Assembly (NCBI RefSeq): GCF_001613465.1
Contig: NZ_BDCK01000016.1
Coordinates: 62,001-126,000, forward strand
Direction of reading: 5' to 3'
Length of the DNA stretch: 64,000 bases
Origin: Nocardia niwae NBRC 108934 = DSM 45340
GTDB taxonomy: Bacteria > Actinomycetota > Actinomycetes > Mycobacteriales > Mycobacteriaceae
The notes under the pieces are model-generated. The model had not been told where the DNA came from. It ran no database searches and was given only the letters and a program-made list of their open reading frames with translations. Position numbers and translations under genes: made by a program. Of this stretch, positions 8,686 to 18,096 are shown one piece after another. Within the stretch, counting starts at the first letter, position 1. Each line of letters begins with the position of its first letter.

Positions 8686-9033
8686 ATGACGCTCTCGATC
8701 GCCCACGTCACCATCGATTGTGCGAATGCGGGCGACCTCGCCGAATTCTGGTCGCGGTTGCTGGAGACGCCCGTCGATCCCGACCCGACCCCGGAGTTCG
8801 CCACCGTCGGCCGGTCCACGGGAGCCGCGCCCGTGCTGATGTTCACCCGAGTGCCCGACAAGAACCCGGGCAAGAACGTGATCCACCTGGACCTGCACGC
8901 GTCGGGCCGGGGCGAGATCGCGCGCGCGATCGATCTCGGCGCGAAGCACGTGGCCGACTTCGACGAGTGGGGCCTGAAGTGGACTACGCTGGCCGATCCC
9001 GAGGGGAACCTCTTCGACATCGAGTCCGAGTAG
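8686..9033 (+). CDS. VOC-superfamily (glyoxalase/bleomycin-resistance-like) protein
   Basis: 115 residues, ATG with AAAAGGAG 8-13 nt upstream. It has two beta-alpha-beta-beta-beta modules: IAHVTIDCANAGDLAEFWSRLL at the start and a typical C-terminus (WTTLADPEGNLFDIE). The second module keeps the ExxG-like acidic end of metal-binding VOC proteins. Members include glyoxalases and drug-binding proteins. Pairing with a MerR drug-sensor-type regulator 12 nt upstream favours a role in coping with a small toxic molecule, but the substrate is unknown. Confidence 0.88.
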   Translation: MTLSIAHVTIDCANAGDLAEFWSRLLETPVDPDPTPEFATVGRSTGAAPVLMFTRVPDKNPGKNVIHLDLHASGRGEIARAIDLGAKHVADFDEWGLKWTTLADPEGNLFDIESE

Positions 9034-9046
9034 CCCCCGGGCAGTT

Positions 9047-9078
9047 CGCGACGACGGCCCGAACGGACCGTCGTCGCG
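9047..9078. terminator. Bidirectional hairpin between convergent VOC and SRPBCC genes
   Basis: Perfect 11-bp inverted repeat (CGCGACGACGG at 9047-9057; CCGTCGTCGCG at 9068-9078) with a 10-nt loop. It lies between two convergent stop codons. No T-run follows, as is common in actinobacterial terminators. Confidence 0.6.
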
Positions 9079-9086
9079 TCTGCGGA

Positions 9087-9521
9087 TCAGGCCAGCTCGC
9101 GCTGCAGGTTCCCGAGCACCTCGGCCTGGATCTTCTTCAGGCCCAGCGGCGCGAAGATGCCCTCGAAGATGCCCGCGATGCCGCCCGCGCCCTTCCAGGT
9201 GGTGCGCAGCGTGACCCGCGCGCCCGTGCCCTCGGGGGTGACGGTCCAGGTGTTCACCAACGTCGAATTCGAGTCGCGCTCGGTGACAATCGAATCGGAC
9301 ACCGAGACGACCGCGTGCACGTTCCGCGAGCGCTTCTCGGTGGCCTGCAACGTCCATTCCGCGACGGTGCCCGCGCCTTTGCCGCCTTCGACCACCTTGT
9401 AGTCGCGGTAGTGCGACGAGAGAATGCGCGGACGTACCGTGTCGTAGTCGGCGATGGCCTCCAGCGCGCGCTGCGGATCCGCCGCCACGTCGATCGAACT
9501 ACTGGCGCTGACCTGTCCCAC
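9087..9521 (-). CDS. SRPBCC (START/Bet v1-like) family protein
   Basis: 144 residues from GTG 9521, chosen because AAGGAG lies 6-11 nt upstream. The fold is recognisable from ASSSIDVAADPQRALEAIADYDTVRPRI at the start and the ending helix GIFEGIFAPLGLKKIQAEVL. SRPBCC proteins bind hydrophobic ligands in a deep pocket. It is transcribed away from the bfaA-bfaB operon 190 nt distant, so a lipid ligand is a reasonable guess but not shown by sequence. Confidence 0.85.
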   Translation of the reverse strand: MGQVSASSSIDVAADPQRALEAIADYDTVRPRILSSHYRDYKVVEGGKGAGTVAEWTLQATEKRSRNVHAVVSVSDSIVTERDSNSTLVNTWTVTPEGTGARVTLRTTWKGAGGIAGIFEGIFAPLGLKKIQAEVLGNLQRELA

Positions 9522-9714
9522 AATGAGCTCCTTGTCCGGATGCGGTGTCTCGACCGATCTCCATCCTGCCCTGCCTGCGCCGGAGGAATGCGGCGAGGGT
9601 GCGGCGAACCACTCCGGACAATTCGGTATTCCACTTCGCAACATGTGCGTGACATTTCTCCGCCACCGTGGCCGTACGGTAGCCGCGCGGTGGGGTCCGT
9701 ACTAGCGTCGAGGG

Positions 9715-11163
9715 GTGGCAGTGAGTCTGTTGGGGAAGGCCGGACACGCACCGGCCGCACGCGAATCAGGATTTGCCGCGCATCGAGCGGGCGTGGACCG
9801 CCTATTGGCGAGTTACCGCGCGATACCCGAGCACGCCAATGTCCGTTTGGCGAAGAAGACCTCGAACCTTTTCCGCGCCAGGGCCAAGAACACCGCGCCC
9901 GGCCTCGACGTCTCCGGGCTGACCCGGGTCATCGCGGTGGACCCGGCCGCCAAGACCGCCGACGTCGCCGGCATGACCACCTACGAGGAGCTGGTCGCCG
10001 CCACCCTCCAGTACGGCCTCGCGCCGCTGGTCGTCCCGCAGCTCAAGACGATCACGCTGGGCGGCGCGGTCACCGGTCTAGGCATCGAGTCCACGTCCTT
10101 CCGCAGCGGTCTGCCGCACGAGTCGGTGCTGGAGATGGACGTGCTGACCGGTGCGGGCGAGATCCTCACCGCCACGCCGGACAACGAGCACGCCGATCTG
10201 TTCCGCGGCTTCCCGAACTCCTACGGCACGCTGGGCTATACGGTCCGGTTGAAGATCGAGCTGGAGGAAGTTCAGCCGTACGTCGCGCTGCGGCACGTGC
10301 GTTTCCGTGACGTGCGCGAGCTGGAGGCCACCCTCGCGACGATCGTCACCGACCGGATCTACCAGGGCGAGACCGTCGACTACCTCGACGGCGTCGTGTT
10401 CTCCGCCGAGGAGAGCTACCTGACGCTGGGCCGCCGGACCGACGAACCGGGCACGGTGAGCGACTACACCGGCATGGACGTCTACTACCGGTCCCTCCAG
10501 CACGACGGCGACGCGCCCAAGCGCGACCGCCTGACCATCCACGACTACCTGTGGCGCTGGGACACCGACTGGTTCTGGTGCTCGCGCGCGTTCGGCGCGC
10601 AGAACCCGAAGATCCGCCGATTCTGGCCGAAACGCTACCGGCGCAGCAGCTTCTACTGGAAGCTGGTGGCGCTGGACCACAAGTACGCCATCGCGGACAG
10701 GCTGGAGGCCCGCAAGGGCAATCCCCCGCGCGAGCGGGTCGTGCAGGACATCGAGGTGCCCGTGGAACGCACCGCCGACTTCGTAGAGTGGTTCCTGCGC
10801 GAGATTCCGATCGAGCCGATCTGGCTGTGCCCGCTGCGCTTGCGCGCGACCGGCGGCCCGGATCGGCCGGGCGGACGCACCTGGCCGCTGTATCCCCTGG
10901 AGCCGGACCGGACCTACGTGAATGTCGGATTCTGGTCGGCCGTGCCCACCACCCCCGGGCAGCAGGAGGGCGCGGCCAACCGCGCCATCGAGCGCACGGT
11001 GACCGAGTTCGACGGTCATAAGTCGCTGTACTCGGATTCCTTCTACGACGAGGATGAATTCGCCGCGCTCTACGGCGGAAACACTTATACCGAACTCAAG
11101 AAACGCTACGACCCGGACCAGCGCCTGCTGGATCTGTATTCGAAGGCGGTGCAACGCAAATGA
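9715..11163 (+). CDS. bfaA: FAD-binding reductase of 10-methyl fatty acid synthesis (BfaA/TmsA-like)
   Basis: 482 residues from GTG 9715; a second GTG at 9721 has a better-spaced GAGGGG and may be the true start. The FAD-binding type-4 domain includes TRVIAVDPAAKTADVAGMTTYEELVAA-type beta strands and the flavin-contact segment PQLKTITLGGAVTGLGIES. It resembles Rv0449c and the BfaA/TmsA proteins, which reduce the 10-methylene intermediate made from oleoyl phospholipids to 10-methylstearate (tuberculostearic acid). Its stop overlaps the start of bfaB (ATGA at 11160-11163), so the two enzymes are translationally coupled. Confidence 0.88.
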   Translation: MAVSLLGKAGHAPAARESGFAAHRAGVDRLLASYRAIPEHANVRLAKKTSNLFRARAKNTAPGLDVSGLTRVIAVDPAAKTADVAGMTTYEELVAATLQYGLAPLVVPQLKTITLGGAVTGLGIESTSFRSGLPHESVLEMDVLTGAGEILTATPDNEHADLFRGFPNSYGTLGYTVRLKIELEEVQPYVALRHVRFRDVRELEATLATIVTDRIYQGETVDYLDGVVFSAEESYLTLGRRTDEPGTVSDYTGMDVYYRSLQHDGDAPKRDRLTIHDYLWRWDTDWFWCSRAFGAQNPKIRRFWPKRYRRSSFYWKLVALDHKYAIADRLEARKGNPPRERVVQDIEVPVERTADFVEWFLREIPIEPIWLCPLRLRATGGPDRPGGRTWPLYPLEPDRTYVNVGFWSAVPTTPGQQEGAANRAIERTVTEFDGHKSLYSDSFYDEDEFAALYGGNTYTELKKRYDPDQRLLDLYSKAVQRK

Positions 11164-12476
11164 CGACATTCAAGGACCGTTCCGATGTCTTCGCGGACCT
11201 CGGAACCAAACTCAGCATTGCCGAAATCTTCGAGACCCTCGTCGAGGGTGAAGTCCCGATCCGGCTGACGGCCTACGACGGCAGCGCGACCGGACCGCAG
11301 GATTCGGAGTTCGCGCTGGACATCCGGACCCCGCGCGGCATCAACTATCTGGCGACGGCCCCCGGCGACCTGGGCATGGCCCGCGCCTACATCGCAGGTG
11401 ACATGACCGCCAGCGGCGTGCACCCCGGGGATCCGTACGCGATCCTGAAGGCGATGGAGCAGTTGAAGTTCCGCCGTCCGTCCGCGCTGGCCCTGGTGAC
11501 CATCGCGCGTTCGCTGGGCTGGGAGCGGCTCAAGCCGGTCGCCCCGCCGCCGCAGGAGACCTTGCCGCGCTGGCGGCGGATCGCCTTCGAGGGCCTGCGG
11601 CACTCCAAGATCCGCGACGCCGAAGCCATCCACCACCACTACGACGTCTCGAACGCCTTCTACGAGTACGTGCTCGGTCCGTCGATGACCTACACCTGCG
11701 CGGCTTACGGCGACGAGAACTGGACGCTGGAGCAGGCGCAGGAGAACAAGTACCGCCTGGTGTTCGAGAAGCTGCGGTTGAAGGAGGGCGATCGGCTGCT
11801 CGACATCGGCTGCGGATGGGGCGGCATGGTGCGCTACGCGGCCAAGCGCGGCGTCAAGGTGATCGGCGCGACGCTCTCGGCCGAGCAGGCGGACTGGGCG
11901 CGGAAGAAGATCGCCGAGGAAGGCCTGGCCGATCTGGCCGAAGTGCGCCACTCCGACTATCGCGACGTGCCGGAAGGCGAGTTCGACGCGGTCTCCTCGA
12001 TCGGGCTCACCGAGCACATCGGGGTGCACAACTATCCGTTCTACTTCGAGTACATCAAGAACAAGCTGCGCGACGGCGGCCTGTTCCTGAATCACTGCAT
12101 CACCCGTCCGGACAACACCCGCACCACCAAGGCGGGCGATTTCATCGACCGCTACGTGTTCCCCGACGGCGAACTGATCGGTTCCGGCCGGATCATCTCC
12201 GAGATCCAGAACATCGGCCTCGAAGTGCTGCACGAGGAGAACCTGCGCGAGCACTACGCGCTGACCCTGCACGAATGGTGCAAGAACCTGGTCGCCAACT
12301 GGGACGCCTGCGTCGCGGAGGTCGGCGAGGGCACCGCGAAGGTGTGGGGCCTGTACATGGCCGGCTGCAGGCTCGGCTTCCAGCGCAACGTGGTTCAGCT
12401 GCACCAAGTGCTCGGGGTCAAGGTGCCCCCCGACGGCGACTGGACCGTGCCGCTGCGCCCGTGGTGGCAGCCGTAA
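11160..12476 (+). CDS. bfaB: SAM-dependent fatty-acyl methyltransferase (BfaB/TmsB/UfaA1-like)
   Basis: 438 residues. This is a cyclopropane-fatty-acid-synthase-type methyltransferase: the SAM site is LLDIGCGWGGMVRYAAKRGVKV, and IHHHYDVSNAFYEYVLGPSMTYTCA is the signature of the CFA synthase family. It matches UfaA1 (Rv0447c)/BfaB, which methylates oleic-acid chains of phospholipids at carbon 10. Coupling to the upstream FAD reductase supports the two-step synthesis of tuberculostearic acid, a lipid marker of Nocardia and mycobacteria. No third Tms gene follows; pknK converges 10 nt downstream. Confidence 0.93.
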   Translation: MTTFKDRSDVFADLGTKLSIAEIFETLVEGEVPIRLTAYDGSATGPQDSEFALDIRTPRGINYLATAPGDLGMARAYIAGDMTASGVHPGDPYAILKAMEQLKFRRPSALALVTIARSLGWERLKPVAPPPQETLPRWRRIAFEGLRHSKIRDAEAIHHHYDVSNAFYEYVLGPSMTYTCAAYGDENWTLEQAQENKYRLVFEKLRLKEGDRLLDIGCGWGGMVRYAAKRGVKVIGATLSAEQADWARKKIAEEGLADLAEVRHSDYRDVPEGEFDAVSSIGLTEHIGVHNYPFYFEYIKNKLRDGGLFLNHCITRPDNTRTTKAGDFIDRYVFPDGELIGSGRIISEIQNIGLEVLHEENLREHYALTLHEWCKNLVANWDACVAEVGEGTAKVWGLYMAGCRLGFQRNVVQLHQVLGVKVPPDGDWTVPLRPWWQP

Positions 12477-12486
12477 CCCGGTTCGT

Positions 12487-15400
12487 TCAATAGGCCCTGC
12501 TGCCCGCCCCGTTCAGGAGTTCGTCGAGGAACGGGGCGGGCAGTTCGATGTCGCCGAGCTGCGCCGAGGCGGGCAGGTCGGTCCGCAGGACGCGCAGGAT
12601 GCCGACCACACCGGGGCCCGCGTCCAGCAGCGGCCTGGTCCAGCCGAGGCCTGCGCAGGTCGCGACGGCGGGCAACAGCAGATTGGTGGCCTCGCCCACC
12701 CAGCCCGCGGCGGCCAGGCATTCCGCGAGCAGCACCGCGGCGTCCAATTGCGCGCGCGGACGGTGCTTCTGCAGGGTGTGGTCGTACAGCGCGCGAGCGC
12801 GGCGGACCGCTCGGTCATCGGAGCCGGGCCGGTGTTCGGCCAGCAATGCGCGAATCGCGGCGAGTTCCTCGGCTTCGGCGGTGAGCAAGGCGCCGCCGGT
12901 CAGCCGATGCGCTGCCTGCAACGGCGTCGATTCGCTGAGATCGGTGTACCGGCGTTCGCCCGGCTCCAGCGGCAGGCCAAGGCGGAGCCGTTCGGCGCGG
13001 ATGTGCGCGGCCAACCGGGCCAGGCGGTTGTCGGCGGCGATGCGCGCGCCCTCGTCCAGCCGCGTGGCCGCGGTGAGCAGGTCCCCGCCGACCGCCTTGA
13101 CCCGGGCGCCGACGACGAAAGTGGAGATCAGGAAGTCCACCGGTCCGACCCGGGTGACCAGCTCGTGACTCTCGTCGAGCAGCCGGTCGGCGGTGGCCAG
13201 ATCGCCGCGGCGGTAGCTCATCTCGCCGAGTAGCGCGGCGGCCACGCGCACCGCGTGCGAACGTGGTCCGGAACGCTCGCGAGCGGCGTCCCACGCCTGC
13301 TGGAAGCAGCGAGTGGCGGTGGCGACGTCGAGTTGCTCGTAGGCGGCAGCGCCTCGGCCGCAGCGGCCGAACACCAGGCCGAGCGGATCCTTCGAGCGCT
13401 GGTGGTACTCCTCGGCCCACTCCTGCATCTTCCCGGCGCCCTCGAAGTCGAACCCGCACAGGCGCACGAAGGTGGTCAGGTTCGCCGCCGTCGAGACGGT
13501 CCACGCCGGGAGATCGTCCGGTTCCCGCAGGCAATCGGCGACCCGGTCCAGCACGCCTTCGGTGCGGTCGCGCGCGATCTGGTCGGAAGCCGCCAGCACC
13601 GCCGCCTGGCAGCGCTGTACGCGCACGTCGGCGTCGCTCGTGGAGCCGCGGGCCAGGATGTTGGACAGCCTGCCCAGGGCATTGCGCGCCGCGCCGGACT
13701 GCTGCAGGTTGACATTCGCCCTGGCCACCGCCATCAGCAACTTCGAGCGCGACGCCACCTGCTGCATCGGCAGTTTCGACACGCTGCCGAGTAGGGTGGC
13801 CAGCCGGGAACCGTCGATGAGGTCCATACCGCCGCCCTCGAGCAGGTCCAGCGCCATCTTCAGGTCGGTCGCGGCGAGTGCGTGGTCGACCGATTTGCGC
13901 AGCAACTGGTGTTCGGCGTACCAGCGCGAAGCCTTGCGGTGCAGCGACTTCGACTTGCCCGGATGCACGCGCTCGAGCCGGGTCCGCAGATGCTCGGCGA
14001 ACAGCGGCTGCATCCGGAACCACTCCGGGTCGTGCTCGATGCGCCGCAGGAACAACTCACGCTGCTCGGCCTGCTCGAGCAGGTGTTCGGCGTCCGGCTC
14101 CTCGGACAGCGCCGCGGCCAGCGAGCCGCACACCCGCTCGGTCACGGCGATAGACATCAAGAACTCGAGCATTCTCGGTTCCAGTGTGTCCAGCACGTTC
14201 TCGGCGAGGTATTCGCGGATGCCGTGGTTGCCCTCGGAGAGGGTGGCGATCAGCTGAGCCGGGTCGGCGTTGCCGCGCAGCGACAGTCCGACCAGCTGGA
14301 TGGCCGCGGGCCAGCCGTCGGTGGCGGTGTGGATCTCGGTGACCTGCTCGGGAGTGAGGTCGAATCCATTGCGCTCTACCAGGATCTGCCTGGTTTCCGC
14401 TTCGGTGAGGCGCAACGCGGCCGAGCCGATCTCGACCAGCTCGTCGTACACCCGCATCCGGCTGGTCGGCAGACCGGACTGCTCCCGGCTGGTCACGACG
14501 AAACGCAGGTGGTGGCAGCCGTTGTCCAGCAGGGCCTCCATCGCCCGATGCGCGCCCGCGTCGGTGATCCGCTGCCAGTCCTCGACGATCACCACGACCG
14601 TTTTGCCCGCCGCGTGGATCTCGTCGATGAGCGTGGGGATCACGAACGCGGCGGCGTCGGCGGGCCGCTCCTCCAGCACCTGCTCCAGACCGGCGCCGAC
14701 GTCCGGGTGCACCCGGCGGATGGCCTGGATGAGGTGGGCCAGCAGCCAGATCTCGTTGTCGTCGTCACGGTCGATCCCGATCCAGGCGACGGCGGCGTCA
14801 CCTTCGGTGAGTTCGGCGCGCCATTGCGCGGCCAGCGTGCTCTTGCCGAATCCGGCGGGAGCGTGGATCACCGCGAGCCTGCGCCGCCCGCCCCCGCGCA
14901 AGACGTCCAGCAGACGCGGCCGGGGTATCGGGGCCCGGGTGGGCGTGGGGGGACGAAATTTGGTCACGGCCGTCGGCGGTGTCGTCGCGGACGCGGAATG
15001 CTGCGAGACGGCGGGGCGCAGGGTCAACGGCCAGCTGCGCCGGGCGGTGACCGCGGGGCGCGAGCCGGTCCAGGCCACGGTCGGTTCACCGATCGCGGTC
15101 GGCGCGGCCGGATCGGCCTCCGGTGTGGTGTCCAGCAGCGCCATCTCGTCCGGCAATTGGTCGTGGCCGCGCTGCACCGCGCGCAGCATCTCGCCGAACT
15201 CGTAGGCACTGGCCGGGCGATCACGGGGGCTGGGCGCCATCGCGTGCTCGATGACGGTGGCCACATCCGGCGGAATGTCCTGTTCACGCAGGTCGGGCAC
15301 CGGTTGGGTGGTGATCCGCAGGAACTGCGCGACCACCCGCTCGCCCGCCTGCCGCTCGAAGGCGGCGTGCCCGGTGAGCAAGGCGAACAGTGTGGAGCCG

Positions 15401-16065
15401 AGCCCGTAGACGTCGGAGCGGATGGTCGGCTCGTCGCCTTTGAGCACCTCCGGCGCGGTGAACGCGGGTGAGCCGGTGATCAGGCTGCTGGAGGTGCGGA
15501 ACCCGCCGGGTATGCGGGCGATGCCGAAATCCGTCAGCTGCGGCTCGCCGTAGCCGCTGAGCAGGACGTTGGCCGGTTTCACGTCGCGATGCAGGATGTG
15601 GGCGCGGTGCGCGCTCTCGATGGCGCCCGCCAGCTTGACACCGGCGCGCAGGGAGTCCGCCCAGGTCAGCGGGCCTTGATCGCGGATCAGCTGCTCCAGC
15701 GACCCGTGCGTGCAGTACGGCATGACGATCAGCGGCATGCCGGATTCGGTCACGGCCACCTGGAGGATGTCGACGATGTTCGGATGGCCGGACAGCCTGC
15801 CCATCGCCTGTTCCTCGCGCAGGAATCGTTCTCGGCTCTCCTGGTCGATCTCCGAGGGAAGCACCTTCACGGCGACCACGCGATCCAACGCGGTCTGGAC
15901 ACAGCGGTAGACCACACCGAACCCGCCGCGACCGATCTCCACCGCTCCGGACAAACCCATCGCCTCGAGTTCGTCGGCGATGCCGGCGCGCGTCTGCCGC
16001 TGCGTCTTCGTCTCGGCCGCAGTCGATTCGGGGCGCACCCGGCCCGAACGCGTCTGTGGATTCAT
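12487..16065 (-). CDS. pknK: Ser/Thr protein kinase fused to a large ATPase/TPR-like regulator (PknK-like)
   Basis: 1192 residues from ATG 16065 with GAGGTGATC upstream. The kinase domain (residues ~40-300) has the glycine loop GRGGFGVVY, Lys67, catalytic HRDVKPANV (Asp161), DFG (179-181) and APE. A linker leads to a MalT/LuxR-type NTPase with Walker A APAGFGKST (402-410) and Walker B-like VVVIVEDW. The remainder is an alpha-helical repeat region. This matches M. tuberculosis PknK (about 1110 residues), a soluble kinase that modulates transcription and translation under stress. No membrane helix is seen, and no LuxR-type helix-turn-helix is evident at the C-terminus. Confidence 0.93.
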   Translation of the reverse strand: MNPQTRSGRVRPESTAAETKTQRQTRAGIADELEAMGLSGAVEIGRGGFGVVYRCVQTALDRVVAVKVLPSEIDQESRERFLREEQAMGRLSGHPNIVDILQVAVTESGMPLIVMPYCTHGSLEQLIRDQGPLTWADSLRAGVKLAGAIESAHRAHILHRDVKPANVLLSGYGEPQLTDFGIARIPGGFRTSSSLITGSPAFTAPEVLKGDEPTIRSDVYGLGSTLFALLTGHAAFERQAGERVVAQFLRITTQPVPDLREQDIPPDVATVIEHAMAPSPRDRPASAYEFGEMLRAVQRGHDQLPDEMALLDTTPEADPAAPTAIGEPTVAWTGSRPAVTARRSWPLTLRPAVSQHSASATTPPTAVTKFRPPTPTRAPIPRPRLLDVLRGGGRRRLAVIHAPAGFGKSTLAAQWRAELTEGDAAVAWIGIDRDDDNEIWLLAHLIQAIRRVHPDVGAGLEQVLEERPADAAAFVIPTLIDEIHAAGKTVVVIVEDWQRITDAGAHRAMEALLDNGCHHLRFVVTSREQSGLPTSRMRVYDELVEIGSAALRLTEAETRQILVERNGFDLTPEQVTEIHTATDGWPAAIQLVGLSLRGNADPAQLIATLSEGNHGIREYLAENVLDTLEPRMLEFLMSIAVTERVCGSLAAALSEEPDAEHLLEQAEQRELFLRRIEHDPEWFRMQPLFAEHLRTRLERVHPGKSKSLHRKASRWYAEHQLLRKSVDHALAATDLKMALDLLEGGGMDLIDGSRLATLLGSVSKLPMQQVASRSKLLMAVARANVNLQQSGAARNALGRLSNILARGSTSDADVRVQRCQAAVLAASDQIARDRTEGVLDRVADCLREPDDLPAWTVSTAANLTTFVRLCGFDFEGAGKMQEWAEEYHQRSKDPLGLVFGRCGRGAAAYEQLDVATATRCFQQAWDAARERSGPRSHAVRVAAALLGEMSYRRGDLATADRLLDESHELVTRVGPVDFLISTFVVGARVKAVGGDLLTAATRLDEGARIAADNRLARLAAHIRAERLRLGLPLEPGERRYTDLSESTPLQAAHRLTGGALLTAEAEELAAIRALLAEHRPGSDDRAVRRARALYDHTLQKHRPRAQLDAAVLLAECLAAAGWVGEATNLLLPAVATCAGLGWTRPLLDAGPGVVGILRVLRTDLPASAQLGDIELPAPFLDELLNGAGSRAY

Positions 16066-16463
16066 GTGATCACCTCGAACTCACATCGAATCGGCGACAT
16101 CGGCGACCAACTCCGCGCCGACCTCCGGACGCCGTGTCCGATATGTCTGCGCATCTTCCAACGTAGCGCGGTGCGGTATCACGCGGGTGACGTTTCCCAA
16201 CAGGTCGGGTGTGTCTCGATTCCGCGTGTTTCACGGCGCGCGGCTGGGGGGATCGAGGGTCTTCGCAGACGTCGTCTCGGCTCATGATCACACCGCCACA
16301 TCGGGTCCACCACAACGGTTACCCAAGGAGGATCGCGTCAAGCAGACGTACTCCCGGAGCTCCGAATCGGGACCATCCGGCCGTGATAATTTGCTTCATC
16401 ACGGAGTTTTCTTCGTTGGAGAAGCCTGTTTCTATCGGTAGAAGTTGGACTAGGAGGAATTGG
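16066..16463. other. Intergenic region between pknK and marR
   Basis: About 400 nt holding the divergent start regions of pknK and the MarR gene. No credible protein gene was found. The part nearest marR is locally AT-richer and contains the inverted repeat listed at 16381-16404; the part next to pknK holds its ribosome-binding site. Nothing else is recognised. Confidence 0.5.
16381..16404 (+). promoter_or_regulatory. Inverted repeat, possible MarR operator
   Basis: CCGTGAT (16381-16387), 10-nt AT-rich spacer, ATCACGG (16398-16404). The perfect 7-bp arms lie 60 nt upstream of the MarR start codon. MarR proteins usually bind such dyads in their own promoter. The assignment rests only on symmetry and position. 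Confidence 0.4.
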
Positions 16464-16946
16464 ATGGCTACGCCTGGTCCCGACGACGATTCCGCGGCAC
16501 GCGGGCTACCACCGGACGCGGGTTCGGTCTATCGGCGCTACCTGAGCGCGGTCATGCTGCACGGACAAGCCGGCGCGCGAGCCGTCGACCTGGGCGCTAC
16601 CGACCTCTACGCGCTCAACATCCTCGAGCTGGCAGGACCGATGACACCGGGCGAACTCGGCGCACGCAGCGGCCTGACCACCGGCCCGACCACCCGGCTG
16701 ATCGACCGCCTGGAAGACGCGGGCTACGTCCGCCGCGCGCCGGTCCCGGGCGACCGGCGCAAGGTGATCGTCGAATTGGTCGGCAAGCCCGCCGATCTCG
16801 ACGAGGTCCTCGCCCCCGCGCGGCAGCGCATCGGCGAGATCATCCGCGGTTACCCCCCCGAACAGCGCGACGTGCTGTTCGACTACTTCACCAGGGCGGC
16901 CGCCGCGTACCAGGCGGCCGCCGAGGAGTTGCGTCCCGCGGACTAG
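16464..16946 (+). CDS. MarR-family transcriptional regulator
   Basis: 160 residues from ATG 16464 with TAGGAGGA 5-12 nt upstream, an excellent ribosome-binding site. The winged helix-turn-helix is MTPGELGARSGLTTGPTTRLIDRLEDAGYVRRAPVPGDRRKVIVEL, with the family's DxRK-type wing. The ligand is unknown. The stop codon sits within a CTAG shared with the stop of the convergent phytase-like gene (16943-16946). No same-strand gene follows, so any target other than itself is elsewhere. Confidence 0.92.
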   Translation: MATPGPDDDSAARGLPPDAGSVYRRYLSAVMLHGQAGARAVDLGATDLYALNILELAGPMTPGELGARSGLTTGPTTRLIDRLEDAGYVRRAPVPGDRRKVIVELVGKPADLDEVLAPARQRIGEIIRGYPPEQRDVLFDYFTRAAAAYQAAAEELRPAD

Positions 16947-18040
16947 GCGACGGCGAGGGCGATGAGCTGGGTGATCTGACGGCTGTCGAAATTGTCGTCG
17001 CTGACCAGGACCAGGGTCCGTTCGCCGGAAGGCAGGCGCGGGCCCCAGGTCATGCCCTCCACGTTGTCGACGGCGGAGAGCCCGACGTCGTCGAGGTCGA
17101 TCAGCAGCCGCTTGGTCGCCGGACGCGCGGTGCCGATCGGGGCGTCGAGGATGTTGGTCGCCGCGCTCAGGTCCGCCTCGTAGACGCGAATCTTGTTGGG
17201 CATGCCCGGCGAGTAGGACCGCTCCAGCACAAGGAGTTTCGTGGGATCCAGCGGATCGGCGGCGAGGATGGACGCGATCCCGGTCTCGCCGCGGCCGGGC
17301 TCGGGCCGCGACTCGGCGAAGATCGGTTCCACCGGATACGCGTACTGGGCCAGCAGCGGACCGGATCGAGCCTGGATGGTGATGCGCGTGAGCGCTCCGC
17401 TGGCCCGGGTCGCGGCGGGGCCATCCGGCAGGAGCGGCCCCTCCATCGACGTCGCGAACAACGTGCCGCCGGCGAGGAAGGTCGCCCCCTCCAGCGTCGC
17501 GTTCCGCCGGGGACCGGAGTCGGGACGCATCCGTTCGTTGTCGGGAATCGGCAGCTCACCGGCGTAGGAGCCGTCCGGGTGCGTGATCCGCACAGACGGG
17601 TCGTCCAGCACGGAGCCGGCCCGCTCGCCTTCTTGGGTCCAGTAGTAGTCGCCGGTCCACGGGTCCACCCGGATCTCCTCCGGATCCACCGACATCGGCG
17701 GGTAGACGGCGCCCGTCGCGGTCGCCAACGGTCGCGTGCCGGTGAGGGCCACCGGTCCGACACCGCCTTCGCCGACCTCGATGCGCGCGGTGTAGTACCG
17801 CGCCGGGTTCTTGCTCGACCGATCGTCGCTGATCAGCACGAATTCACCGGTGCGCGGCGAGTAATCGATTCCGGAGAGACCACCGACGACGGTGCCCTCG
17901 AAATCCGAGTTCGATGCGATCGTCTGCTCGCCGAGCAAGCGCACCGAGGGGGCCGCCACCGGGGCGGCGGCCGCGACCGGGGCCGAGGCGAGCGCAAGGG
18001 CGCAACCGGCGATCAGAACAGGGCGACTACGTCTCGACAC
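16943..18040 (-). CDS. Secreted phytase-like/esterase-like beta-propeller protein
   Basis: About 365 residues from GTG 18040; a TTG at 18049 would extend it by three residues. The N-terminus is a signal peptide (RRSRPVLIAGCALALASAPVAAAAP). The body matches the 'esterase-like activity of phytase' family, with repeated acidic blade motifs: GGLSGIDYSPRTGEFVLISDD near the start and VDNVEGMTWGPRLPSGERTLVLVSDDNF near the end. Such proteins are exported and may act on phosphate or ester substrates; many have no assigned reaction. It converges on marR with overlapping stop codons. Confidence 0.85.
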   Translation of the reverse strand: MSRRSRPVLIAGCALALASAPVAAAAPVAAPSVRLLGEQTIASNSDFEGTVVGGLSGIDYSPRTGEFVLISDDRSSKNPARYYTARIEVGEGGVGPVALTGTRPLATATGAVYPPMSVDPEEIRVDPWTGDYYWTQEGERAGSVLDDPSVRITHPDGSYAGELPIPDNERMRPDSGPRRNATLEGATFLAGGTLFATSMEGPLLPDGPAATRASGALTRITIQARSGPLLAQYAYPVEPIFAESRPEPGRGETGIASILAADPLDPTKLLVLERSYSPGMPNKIRVYEADLSAATNILDAPIGTARPATKRLLIDLDDVGLSAVDNVEGMTWGPRLPSGERTLVLVSDDNFDSRQITQLIALAVA

Positions 18041-18096
18041 GACTGCCAACCTATCCGGCCGGACGGACGCGGAGATGAACGGGCCGGAAAACGACG

